This document shows, in pieces, positions 18,363-25,778 of a stretch of DNA of 64,000 nt; within the stretch, counting starts at the first letter, position 1, and every line of letters starts with the position of its first letter. The notes under the pieces are model-generated. The model did not search any database. It was given only the letters and a program-made list of their open reading frames with translations, and was not told the origin of the DNA. The stretch comes from Bacteroidota bacterium (GTDB lineage Bacteria; Bacteroidota; Bacteroidia; Bacteroidales; VadinHA17), in NCBI GenBank assembly GCA_029552825.1, contig JAKPDL010000014.1:1-64000 (forward strand), in the 5' to 3' direction. A program made the translations under genes and the position numbers.

Positions 18363-19463
18363 ATGCAAAGAACTCTTTTTTTACTGGTTTTGCTCCTTTT
18401 ATCAGCCTGCAGCAAAGTCCATGATAATTTCCTCTGGTACAGATCCTTCGGAAAAGGTGAAGCTTTTTTTGTTAGTGCAGCCGGCGACACCGGATTGGTA
18501 AGTGGCGGAATTATTGAAAATAAACCTTACCTGGTTTACCTGAATGGAAAACATGAAAAAGTATTCGAATATAGTGTCGACACATCCGGTTCTTTTACAT
18601 CTGCAATTGCCTGTGAAGAGGGTATAGTAACAGCAGGCTGCATTGAAGACAAGCTTTATTTAGGGATGATTGATTATACAGGAACTCCCGTGTGGAGTTC
18701 AGGTTTCAGTTCATCATTTAAAGTAGGGAATGTAATACTCTGCAGAACACAAAAGGATAACTTTCTAGCTGTTGCGTCAAGAGCTTCTGACTCAATTCCT
18801 GGTGGAAATTACGGAATCAAATTTATTTCCTTCGGAAAAGATGGCTCTGTAATATCCAGTGACAGCATTATTTACTATTCCTTTTATTCGGTAAATGGAA
18901 CAACCATCGATAATTCAGGAAATATTTACCTTGCTGCAACAAAACTGGGAGCAGGAAGCAAAAAAAAGGCTACACTGGCAAAGTACGATGAAGCTTTTAG
19001 AAAAATATGGGAGGTGGAACTTTATAATAACCCTCAGTTCGAAGCATCATCCATGTCGGTTGTAACCGATTATCAGGGGAATGTTTATGTGTCAGGGTAT
19101 ACTGAATATCCGGAAGATGCAACCACTTACAGAAATGCTTTTGCAGCATCTGTTAATTCCTCAGGCGTTATCAGGTGGAAGAAATATCTCGAATATAAAA
19201 ATGAGGCAACTTCAGTGATATTTGACAATAATGGACAACTATTTGTACTAAACAAAGGTTGCCTTATACTTAATATTATTAAAACAGACGATGGTTCAGT
19301 AAGTGGTATTCTCAGAACATTTGCAGCATGTGATGTTTCATATGATAAAGTCTATGGGAACAGTGCAACGGCATGGGGTGGAAATTCAATTGTAATTGCC
19401 GGGGTGAAAAATGGTTCATTTTATATTGTAGCAAGATCCTCTGAGATTCTATCTCCCATCTAA
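18363..19463 (+). CDS. Predicted lipoprotein with beta-propeller-like repeats
   Basis: A lipoprotein signal (LLLLSAC, Cys at residue 16) is followed by about 350 residues with recurring short units of the type NGxIYLAA, GNVYVSG and GQLFVLN, each preceded by a DxxGN turn. This suggests a SBBP/PQQ-like beta-propeller. The 366-aa product should sit in the periplasm or outer membrane. A SPOR-domain gene follows 10 bases later, so the two are probably co-transcribed. No enzymatic motif is seen and the function is unknown. Confidence 0.75.
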   Translation: MQRTLFLLVLLLLSACSKVHDNFLWYRSFGKGEAFFVSAAGDTGLVSGGIIENKPYLVYLNGKHEKVFEYSVDTSGSFTSAIACEEGIVTAGCIEDKLYLGMIDYTGTPVWSSGFSSSFKVGNVILCRTQKDNFLAVASRASDSIPGGNYGIKFISFGKDGSVISSDSIIYYSFYSVNGTTIDNSGNIYLAATKLGAGSKKKATLAKYDEAFRKIWEVELYNNPQFEASSMSVVTDYQGNVYVSGYTEYPEDATTYRNAFAASVNSSGVIRWKKYLEYKNEATSVIFDNNGQLFVLNKGCLILNIIKTDDGSVSGILRTFAACDVSYDKVYGNSATAWGGNSIVIAGVKNGSFYIVARSSEILSPI

Positions 19464-19473
19464 CGCAGCGTTG

Positions 19474-19965
19474 ATGAGCAAAAAGATGAAAAACATTTTT
19501 AAAGTAGGGCAGCTTGGTAGAGTGTTGTTTTTCCTGGTATTTATTTTTGGCGGTATCACGGATGCAGGTGCCCAGTTCATTAAGGCTTCTGACATCTTTC
19601 CTCCTGAGGTAAAAAAGCAGAATGCAGGTCGACTGAATATCTATCATGAACCACAGATTGATACCCTTCTGAGTCGCTATCTGTTATCCAATAAGCTTCT
19701 TGGTGGCGGAATAGAGGGGTATCGTATTCAGATTTACAGAAGCGCTGTAAGAAATGCAAGGGAAGAGGCAAATAAGATTAAAGCAGATTTCATGATAAGT
19801 TTTCCTGATATTCCATCATATGTTGAATATGAAAAACCCGGTTATTTTATAGTGAGGGTAGGTGACTTCCGGACGAAAATGGAAGGGACAAAAGCCCTCT
19901 ATATGATCAGGAAAAAATATCCCAACGCATACATGATTCCATGCATTATTAACATTCCGGATTAG
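19474..19965 (+). CDS. Exported SPOR-domain-like protein
   Basis: This is a small exported protein (163 aa from the ATG at 19474; a TTG just before it is also in frame). The hydrophobic N-terminus ending DAGAQ looks like a signal peptide. The C-terminal 80 residues have the SPOR pattern: GYRIQIYRSA, a helix with basic and acidic residues, then YFIVRVGDFRTKMEG and an A-x-x-x-I-R-K-K-YP segment. SPOR domains bind denuded septal peptidoglycan. It probably forms a unit with the lipoprotein gene before it. Confidence 0.8.
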   Translation: MSKKMKNIFKVGQLGRVLFFLVFIFGGITDAGAQFIKASDIFPPEVKKQNAGRLNIYHEPQIDTLLSRYLLSNKLLGGGIEGYRIQIYRSAVRNAREEANKIKADFMISFPDIPSYVEYEKPGYFIVRVGDFRTKMEGTKALYMIRKKYPNAYMIPCIINIPD

Positions 19966-19979
19966 TACAGGATCAGAAT

Positions 19980-21881
19980 ATGAGTGAGATGATCAAGCAT
20001 GAATGCGGTATTGCGCTACTGAGGTTACGCAAAGCAGCAGAATATTATTTTGAGAAGTATGGTACATGGACCTACGGCCTTAATAAAATGTACCTTATGA
20101 TGGAAAAGCAGCACAACAGGGGACAGGATGGTGCCGGAATTGCAGGAATCAAACTGAAATCAAAGCCCGGAGTCAGGTATATCTTCAGTGAAAAGTCGGA
20201 TAAACCCGATTCAATTACGAGAATTTTTCAGAATATATACGAAAATATATACAGTGTAGCACCTGAACTGCAGGGGAAAAAAAATAATCCAGAATTTATA
20301 GCAGATGAGGTGCCTTTCCTTTGTGACCTTTATCTCGGGCATCTGAGGTATGGTACATACGGCACTTACGGGCTTGAACAGCTTCATCCAGTATGCCGCC
20401 AGAATAACTGGCGTTCAAAAAATCTGTTAATAGCAGGAAATTTCAACCTCACAAATGTTCCAGAATTATTTAATCATCTTGTGGAACTTGGGCAGACTCC
20501 GCCGGGCTTTTCTGATACCGTCACAATTCTTGAAAGCATAGGATACAGACTCGATGAGGAACATGAACGTCTATATAATATTTACAGAGAACAGGGATAT
20601 TCAAAAAAGGAAGTAGCAAGGCTGATTGAGGAAAATCTTGACGTTGCTGCAATTCTTAGAAAGTCGGGCAAAAATTGGGATGGCGGTTATGTAATGGCAG
20701 GTTTAATTGGTCATGGAGATGCGTTTGTAGTAAGAGATCCTTACGGTATACGACCGGCATATTACTATGTTGATGATGAAGTTGCAGTAATAGCATCAGA
20801 AAGGCCTGTTATTCAGACAGTATTCAATACTGACCCTGAAAGTGTAAAAGAAGTTCCACCAGCGCATGCTCTTATTATAAAGGCAGGAAATGAGGTGAGG
20901 ATTGAACCAGTTGCAGAACCTGTTCCGCCAAGAAAATGCTCTTTCGAGAGAATATATTTTTCGAGAGGTACTGATAAATCTATCTATTGTGAAAGAAAAA
21001 AACTCGGTGAACTTCTGACAATGCCTGTGCTTGAGGCTGTGGGTTATGATCTGGAAAACACTGTCTTTTCATATATACCGAACACAGCCGAAGCTGCTTT
21101 CTACGGATTGCTGAAAGGAATTGAGGATTACCTTAACAATATAAAAGTTCAGCAATTATTAACTGAAAGGGATGAGCTTACAGAGGAAAAGCTCCGTAAA
21201 ATTATTTCGGTAAGGCCAAGGGTCGAAAAAATCACTGTTAAGGATATAATGCTCAGGACATTTATCACAAGGGATAAAAGCAGGGATGAGCTTGTTGAAC
21301 ATATTTATGACATCACATATGGAACTGTCAGAAAGGGAGTTGACAATCTTGTGGTCATTGATGATTCAATAGTGAGGGGTACAACTCTGAGAAAAAGTAT
21401 TATACGTATTCTCGACAGGTTAGGACCGAAGAGGATAGTTATAGTCTCTTCTTCACCGCAGATAAGATACCCCGATTGTTATGGAATTGATATGGCAAAA
21501 CTTGGCGATTTCATAGCTTTCAGGGCAGCAATTACCCTTCTTAAGGAAACTGGCAGGACTTCAATGATAGATGATCTTTATAAACGGGCTAAAGAGGAAA
21601 TAAAAAAGCCTGTTAATGAGGTTAGAAACCTTGTTAAGGAGATATATGCTCCTTTTACAGCGGAGGAGATATCTGAAAGAATTTCGGGATTGTTGAAGGA
21701 ACCTGAGATCAATGCTGATATCACAGTGGTATATCAGTCGGTAGAAGGTCTGCATAAAGCTTGCCCCGATCATATGGGTGACTGGTATTTCACTGGAGAT
21801 TATCCCACACCGGGAGGAAACAGAGTTGCAGTTCAGTCCTATATAAATTTCATTGAAGGGATAGACAGAAGAGCTTACTGA
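19980..21881 (+). CDS. PurF-family amidophosphoribosyltransferase, long variant
   Basis: A class II glutamine amidotransferase domain is followed by a phosphoribosyltransferase domain. The presumed catalytic Cys is residue 9 (KHECGIALL), so an eight-residue propeptide would have to be removed, as B. subtilis PurF loses its propeptide at an E-C bond. Other N-domain marks are RGQDGAGI and LGHLRYGTYG. The PRPP loop reads VVIDDSIVRGTT. At 633 aa it is well over 100 residues longer than classical PurF, with an extended insertion between the Cys and RGQDGAG segments and a long C-terminal tail. No purine gene lies nearby. It could be purine PurF or a Bacteroidota paralogue with a different acceptor. 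Confidence 0.8.
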   Translation: MSEMIKHECGIALLRLRKAAEYYFEKYGTWTYGLNKMYLMMEKQHNRGQDGAGIAGIKLKSKPGVRYIFSEKSDKPDSITRIFQNIYENIYSVAPELQGKKNNPEFIADEVPFLCDLYLGHLRYGTYGTYGLEQLHPVCRQNNWRSKNLLIAGNFNLTNVPELFNHLVELGQTPPGFSDTVTILESIGYRLDEEHERLYNIYREQGYSKKEVARLIEENLDVAAILRKSGKNWDGGYVMAGLIGHGDAFVVRDPYGIRPAYYYVDDEVAVIASERPVIQTVFNTDPESVKEVPPAHALIIKAGNEVRIEPVAEPVPPRKCSFERIYFSRGTDKSIYCERKKLGELLTMPVLEAVGYDLENTVFSYIPNTAEAAFYGLLKGIEDYLNNIKVQQLLTERDELTEEKLRKIISVRPRVEKITVKDIMLRTFITRDKSRDELVEHIYDITYGTVRKGVDNLVVIDDSIVRGTTLRKSIIRILDRLGPKRIVIVSSSPQIRYPDCYGIDMAKLGDFIAFRAAITLLKETGRTSMIDDLYKRAKEEIKKPVNEVRNLVKEIYAPFTAEEISERISGLLKEPEINADITVVYQSVEGLHKACPDHMGDWYFTGDYPTPGGNRVAVQSYINFIEGIDRRAY

Positions 21882-22849
21882 TTGTGGCGTGAAAACCACT
21901 TTATCTCATAGTCTTTATTGTAGGATGCAAGGTGGCGGTTAATTTTTTCCACGTAAATATCTTTCAGGGTTATCATGATGCCTGTCTCTTCAACATTGCC
22001 GAATTTATGGTTAATGAACGTCCCGAATGTTTTCATTGTTGGTGAGAGGTTCATATAAGCATTAATAAGAGGAGGAATTGTTTCATTGAGCTTTCTTACT
22101 TCCTGAGAAAGGATTTTATAGTTTTCCCTGTAAGTTTTTCCGGTAAACAGTTGTTTCATTTCATCTTCAAGCAGGTCAATATCGGCAGGCTCTTTTACCG
22201 TAACAAGGTTTTCTTTGTCAGGGAAATGATGCTTCAGGAAGTAGAGTATCATACTTCTTGCCTTTTTGTCAAAGTGGGGGTACATGGTAACTTTACCAAA
22301 AAGGTACTGTATACGAGGGTTATCAATGATAATTGCTCCAAGGCCATCCCACAAATTATCGAGAGCATAAAGGCTTTTTCTGCCTCTGTTGCTTGACTGG
22401 TAGTCGGGGTGCACGAAGGAACGTCCGAGTTCCATTAAATGTGGAAGGTATTTCGTTTTGAATTTTTCTGAGAAATTGAAATATGCCGATGACGCCAGTT
22501 TTGAAAGGTCGCATTTATCACACGGTTCTTTGAAGAAGAAGAATCTGTATCCACCAATAATTTCCTTATTTTCAGGATCCCACACTATCAGTTGCTGTTG
22601 TGGATTTTCAGGGTCTGTGTCGAATTCATCTATGTCAATTTCCTTACCTGTTCCTCCTCCTGCGTAACGAAATGTTATTTCACGTATCCTTCCAACCTCA
22701 TGCATGAGAACAGGCGAATCGTGGTAAGTGAAAACATACACTTCATTATTCCCGTTATTTGTCTTTCCCAGCAGTTTAATTCTGGAAAGTTCAGCAATAA
22801 TCTGCTCACGTGGAACGGGATCTACAACCGGTTTCATTTCCTTGTCCAT
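21875..22849 (-). CDS. glsB: GlsB-type N-acyltransferase (amino-acid lipid synthesis)
   Basis: This is a GNAT-fold, hemolysin/OlsB-like acyltransferase of 324 aa. In Bacteroides the related GlsB N-acylates glycine with a 3-hydroxy fatty acid as the first step to glycine and flavolipin-type lipids. Visible marks are the VGRIREITFRYAGGGTG segment near the N-terminus, WDPENKEIIGGYRFFF, and the ELGRSFVHPDYQ...NRG acyl-donor region. Its partner acyltransferase gene (GlsA-like) lies 56 bases upstream on the same strand. It converges on the PurF-family gene with a seven-base overlap. The homology group is clear; the acceptor amino acid is inferred from characterised relatives. Confidence 0.75.
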   Translation of the reverse strand: MDKEMKPVVDPVPREQIIAELSRIKLLGKTNNGNNEVYVFTYHDSPVLMHEVGRIREITFRYAGGGTGKEIDIDEFDTDPENPQQQLIVWDPENKEIIGGYRFFFFKEPCDKCDLSKLASSAYFNFSEKFKTKYLPHLMELGRSFVHPDYQSSNRGRKSLYALDNLWDGLGAIIIDNPRIQYLFGKVTMYPHFDKKARSMILYFLKHHFPDKENLVTVKEPADIDLLEDEMKQLFTGKTYRENYKILSQEVRKLNETIPPLINAYMNLSPTMKTFGTFINHKFGNVEETGIMITLKDIYVEKINRHLASYNKDYEIKWFSRHNQ

Positions 22850-22865
22850 AGTAAGAAAAAGAAAA

Positions 22866-22873
22866 CAAATTTA
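22866..22873 (-). promoter_or_regulatory. Possible -7 element for glsB
   Basis: The minus strand reads TAAATTTG in the 56-base gap between the two acyltransferase genes. It could allow separate expression, but the gap is A/T rich and the match may be chance. Confidence 0.3.
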
Positions 22874-22905
22874 AATTTTTTGAGAAATTAACCCAAGGTG
22901 GTATC

Positions 22906-23760
22906 TTATTTTTCCTGCCTTGTCAGGGGCTCAAGTTCATAAGTCTTTGATTTGACCCATTCTGCCCATTCTTCAGGTGTTTTAGATTTGTCGAAGGTTT
23001 CCCATGGTATTTTCGGACCGAAGACTAAATGTATCTTCTTGTCTTTTTGCCTGAACATTTCGTCGGCAAGATAGAGCATTTCAATGTTTGACTTTATTCC
23101 TAAAAATGTTCTCAGATTGGCAAGGTTATAGAAGAAATTGGAGTTTTTTCCTGAGAAATAGGCAGGTACAACATCCCTTTTATAGGTTACAGCTTTTTTG
23201 ATGAAGTGCTTATACCAGGTAAGGTCTTTTATAACGCCTTTTCTTTTGCGTGAACATAGTCCGGCTGGAAAATAAAGTATCTGGCAGTCGGAGGCATATG
23301 CTTCTTCTATTGCTCTTGCTGCTTCTCTGGCCTGTGCCCCATGCTTGTTTATGGGAAGAAAAATGTCTTCGAAGTTTTTGATGTTGAGGAGAATATCGTT
23401 TACGGGGAATTTTATGTTGTCGAAATATTTCGACAGTTCATAGATAAAAACCAGCCCGTCGAGACCTCCGAGTGGGTGGTTCGAAACGAAAATAAATCTG
23501 CCTCGGGTGGGGATATGCTCCCGTCCCGAAACTGTATAGCTTACTTTGAGGTAATTAAGTGCAGCATGGATAAACTCAGCACCTTTTAAATGTCCGTACT
23601 TCCCCAGAAAGTCGTTAAGTTCGGTTTCGTGTACTATTTTCTTTAGGTAGTTAACAATAAATTTTGGAACAATACGGGCCAGTGACGGATTTTTAGCTCT
23701 CAGCACTTCTTTGACATCGAGTCTGTAAGATTCATTACCGCTCGCATAAGGATCATCCAT
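22906..23760 (-). CDS. glsA: GlsA-type O-acyltransferase (PlsC-like)
   Basis: This is an acyltransferase of the PlsC/LPLAT superfamily, 284 aa. The HX4D catalytic motif reads NHPLGGLD (about residues 93-100), and the second motif is FPAGLCSRKRKG (about 160). The genes next to it make it the likely partner of the GlsB-like enzyme, adding the second fatty acid by O-acylation of the monoacyl amino-acid lipid, as OlsA does for ornithine lipids. It is the first gene of the pair, with a -7 element 30 bases upstream. Confidence 0.75.
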   Translation of the reverse strand: MDDPYASGNESYRLDVKEVLRAKNPSLARIVPKFIVNYLKKIVHETELNDFLGKYGHLKGAEFIHAALNYLKVSYTVSGREHIPTRGRFIFVSNHPLGGLDGLVFIYELSKYFDNIKFPVNDILLNIKNFEDIFLPINKHGAQAREAARAIEEAYASDCQILYFPAGLCSRKRKGVIKDLTWYKHFIKKAVTYKRDVVPAYFSGKNSNFFYNLANLRTFLGIKSNIEMLYLADEMFRQKDKKIHLVFGPKIPWETFDKSKTPEEWAEWVKSKTYELEPLTRQEK

Positions 23761-23789
23761 ATGTCGTTGTCAAAATTTTAAACCAGACC

Positions 23790-23797
23790 CAAATTTA
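23790..23797 (-). promoter_or_regulatory. -7 element for the glsA-glsB pair
   Basis: The minus strand reads TAAATTTG, matching TAnnTTTG, 30 bases before the glsA start in the 274-base divergent gap with mraZ. Confidence 0.45.
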
Positions 23798-23956
23798 ATA
23801 AAAAATCATCTCCAGTGCAAGGTTTTGAAACTGCCATCCAATATTCTGGCTTTTGCAGATGCTTGTTAAAGAGCTTTATCTGAATGTGTTAATATCCAAA
23901 GTCATAGCAAGGAAACTTTAGAATACCGGAGAATGCTGAAAAAAGTTATCAACAAT

Positions 23957-23992
23957 AGTGGAAAAAAATGGGGTAAAGTGGAGAAAAGTGGA
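23957..23992 (+). promoter_or_regulatory. MraZ-type operator: four TGG(A/G) repeats at 10-base spacing
   Basis: TGGA, TGGG, TGGA and TGGA begin at 23959, 23969, 23979 and 23989, exactly one helical turn apart and in direct orientation, 43-76 bases before mraZ. The characterised E. coli MraZ operator is three TGGGN direct repeats separated by five bases, also a 10-base period. The position directly before the dcw cluster and the spacing make autoregulation by MraZ likely. Confidence 0.75.
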
Positions 23993-24002
23993 AATTTTTA
24001 CT

Positions 24003-24010
24003 TATTTTAG
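24003..24010 (+). promoter_or_regulatory. Candidate -7 element of the dcw cluster
   Basis: TATTTTAG matches TAnnTTTG with one mismatch and lies 24 bases before mraZ. The MraZ-type repeats would overlap the -33 region of this promoter. Confidence 0.3.
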
Positions 24011-24034
24011 CAATTTGAAATTTATTCAACTATT

Positions 24035-24496
24035 ATGGCCACATTCATAGGTGATTACGGTTGCAGGCTTGATGCAAAGGGCAGGTTTATCCTTCCTGCG
24101 GCATTCAAGAAGCAGATGCCTCCTGGTTCACCTGATCGGTTTGTGGTTCGCAGAGACATTTTTGAACCATGTCTTGTTCTCTATACCATTGATGACTGGA
24201 ATATCCAGCTTGAAAAAATCAGGAGCAGAATAAATCCTTACAACAGGGAACACAATGTTTTCCTCAGGAACTTTTTTAAAGGGACAGCTGAACTGGCTCT
24301 TGACAGCAGTAACCGCCTGTTGATACCCAAGCGTTTGCTCGAGCTTGCGGGCATCGGACGGGATATTGTTCTGGCAGGACAGGATGGCCGCATTGAAATC
24401 TGGGATGCAGAACGCTATGAAAAAATTGAAATGCTTCCCGAAGATTTTGCAAATCTGGCAGAAAAACTTCTTGGTGACAGTCAAAATCAGGAATAG
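24035..24496 (+). CDS. mraZ: Transcriptional regulator MraZ
   Basis: MraZ is a small DNA-binding protein that regulates the dcw cluster from repeats in front of its own gene. Two AbrB/SpoVT-like half domains are visible: DAKGRFILPAAFK (about residues 13-25) and DSSNRLLIPKRLL (about 90-102), each with the conserved R. Length (153 aa) is normal. It is the first gene of the cluster, its stop is directly followed by the rsmH ATG, and an operator-like repeat array lies upstream. Confidence 0.95.
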   Translation: MATFIGDYGCRLDAKGRFILPAAFKKQMPPGSPDRFVVRRDIFEPCLVLYTIDDWNIQLEKIRSRINPYNREHNVFLRNFFKGTAELALDSSNRLLIPKRLLELAGIGRDIVLAGQDGRIEIWDAERYEKIEMLPEDFANLAEKLLGDSQNQE

Positions 24497-25396
24497 ATGG
24501 CTTACCATGTACCTGCATTGCTGGATGAAAGTATAAAGGGGCTGAATATCCGGCCCGACGGTGTATATGTTGATGCTACTTTCGGCAGCGGGGGCCATTC
24601 ACGTGAAATACTTAAACATCTTACAACAGGGCGTCTCATTGCTTTCGATATTGACGAGGATGCAGGCGCAAATATCATTGAAGACGAACGTTTCACATTT
24701 CTTAACCAGAATTACAGATTCCTTCTTAACAACCTGAGATACCTTGGAATAACAGAGGTTGACGGTATTATAGCAGATCTTGGTGTCTCTTTTCACCAGT
24801 TCGATGAACCCTCACGTGGTTTTGCTTTTCGTTACGATGCAGAACTCGATATGAGAATGAGCAGGGGAATGAAAACAAAAGCATCGGACCTCCTTGCTAC
24901 AATGACCGAAGAAGAACTTGCCCATATATTTACCGAATACGGAGAACTACCTCTGGCACGAAAGATTGCCAGGGCAATTGCTGTGGCAAGAGAAAAAGCT
25001 CCTTTAAAGACGGCCGAAGATCTGAAAAAAGTGACTGCTCACTTTGTACCACCAGGTCACCAGAACAGATTTTTTGCTAAACTCTTTCAGGCACTACGAA
25101 TAGCAGTCAACAACGAACTGGAATCACTTAAGGAGCTTCTTCTGCAATCTGCTGAAATTCTCAAAAAAGGAGGCAGACTTGTTGTTATCACCTATCATTC
25201 GCTTGAAGACAGGCTGGTTAAGAATTTTATGAAGTCTGGAAATTTCACAGGTGAAGTATCAAGAGATTTCTACGGCAGGCCGGAACTCATTTTCCGGCTG
25301 GTTACAAAAAAAGCTGTTACACCTGGAAGGGCTGAAACAGAGACAAATAAGAGGGCAAGAAGTGCCAAACTGAGAGTGGCTGAAAAAATAAAATAG
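24497..25396 (+). CDS. rsmH: 16S rRNA m4C1402 methyltransferase RsmH
   Basis: RsmH (MraW) is an S-adenosylmethionine-dependent N4-methyltransferase acting on C1402 of 16S rRNA. The SAM-binding segment is VDATFGSGGHSREIL (about residues 24-38). Typical motifs are ADLGVSFHQFD, the RGFAFRYDAELDMRM segment, and the C-terminal YHSLEDRLVK. Length (299 aa) is normal. The ATG follows the mraZ stop with no gap. Confidence 0.96.
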   Translation: MAYHVPALLDESIKGLNIRPDGVYVDATFGSGGHSREILKHLTTGRLIAFDIDEDAGANIIEDERFTFLNQNYRFLLNNLRYLGITEVDGIIADLGVSFHQFDEPSRGFAFRYDAELDMRMSRGMKTKASDLLATMTEEELAHIFTEYGELPLARKIARAIAVAREKAPLKTAEDLKKVTAHFVPPGHQNRFFAKLFQALRIAVNNELESLKELLLQSAEILKKGGRLVVITYHSLEDRLVKNFMKSGNFTGEVSRDFYGRPELIFRLVTKKAVTPGRAETETNKRARSAKLRVAEKIK

Positions 25397-25404
25397 GATT
25401 CTTT

Positions 25405-25764
25405 ATGGAAGAAAAAGCACAGGATAACATGGAAGGAAAGAAGAAAAAGAATTCGGGAAGTTTTCTGAAGGATTTACTCAGCGGCAGCACGATATCTGAC
25501 AAAATAATATTGAAAAATCTTAGATTTCTGATATTTCTGACATTTCTGGGTGCATTATATATAGCAAACCGTTTTCATGCTGAAAAACTGGTAAGAGAAA
25601 TGAGTCATCTCCAGAAAGAGGTCAGGGAACTAAGAGCAGAATCCCTTGCCACATCAGCCGAACTGATGAAGGCAACCAGGCAGTCGGAAATACTTCGCCA
25701 GGTCACCCAGAGAGGGCTTGAGCTTGAGGAACTCCGTGAACCACCTTATAAGCTTGTTAAATAA
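25405..25764 (+). CDS. ftsL: FtsL-like divisome protein
   Basis: This is a bitopic membrane protein of 119 aa: a basic, charged cytoplasmic N-terminus of about 40 residues, one membrane segment (about 43-60, FLIFLTFLGALYIANRF), and a periplasmic heptad-like coiled coil (about 62-105). Identity rests mainly on shape and on its place between rsmH and ftsI, the usual position of ftsL. FtsL works with FtsB and FtsQ to activate FtsW-FtsI. Confidence 0.8.
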   Translation: MEEKAQDNMEGKKKKNSGSFLKDLLSGSTISDKIILKNLRFLIFLTFLGALYIANRFHAEKLVREMSHLQKEVRELRAESLATSAELMKATRQSEILRQVTQRGLELEELREPPYKLVK

Positions 25765-25778
25765 TAAAAAGAACAGGG

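Noticed and set aside
23946-23954. DnaA-box-like TTATCAACA before mraZ as a replication origin
   Set aside because: It is a single box with no cluster, no AT-rich unwinding region and no dnaA or dnaN nearby.
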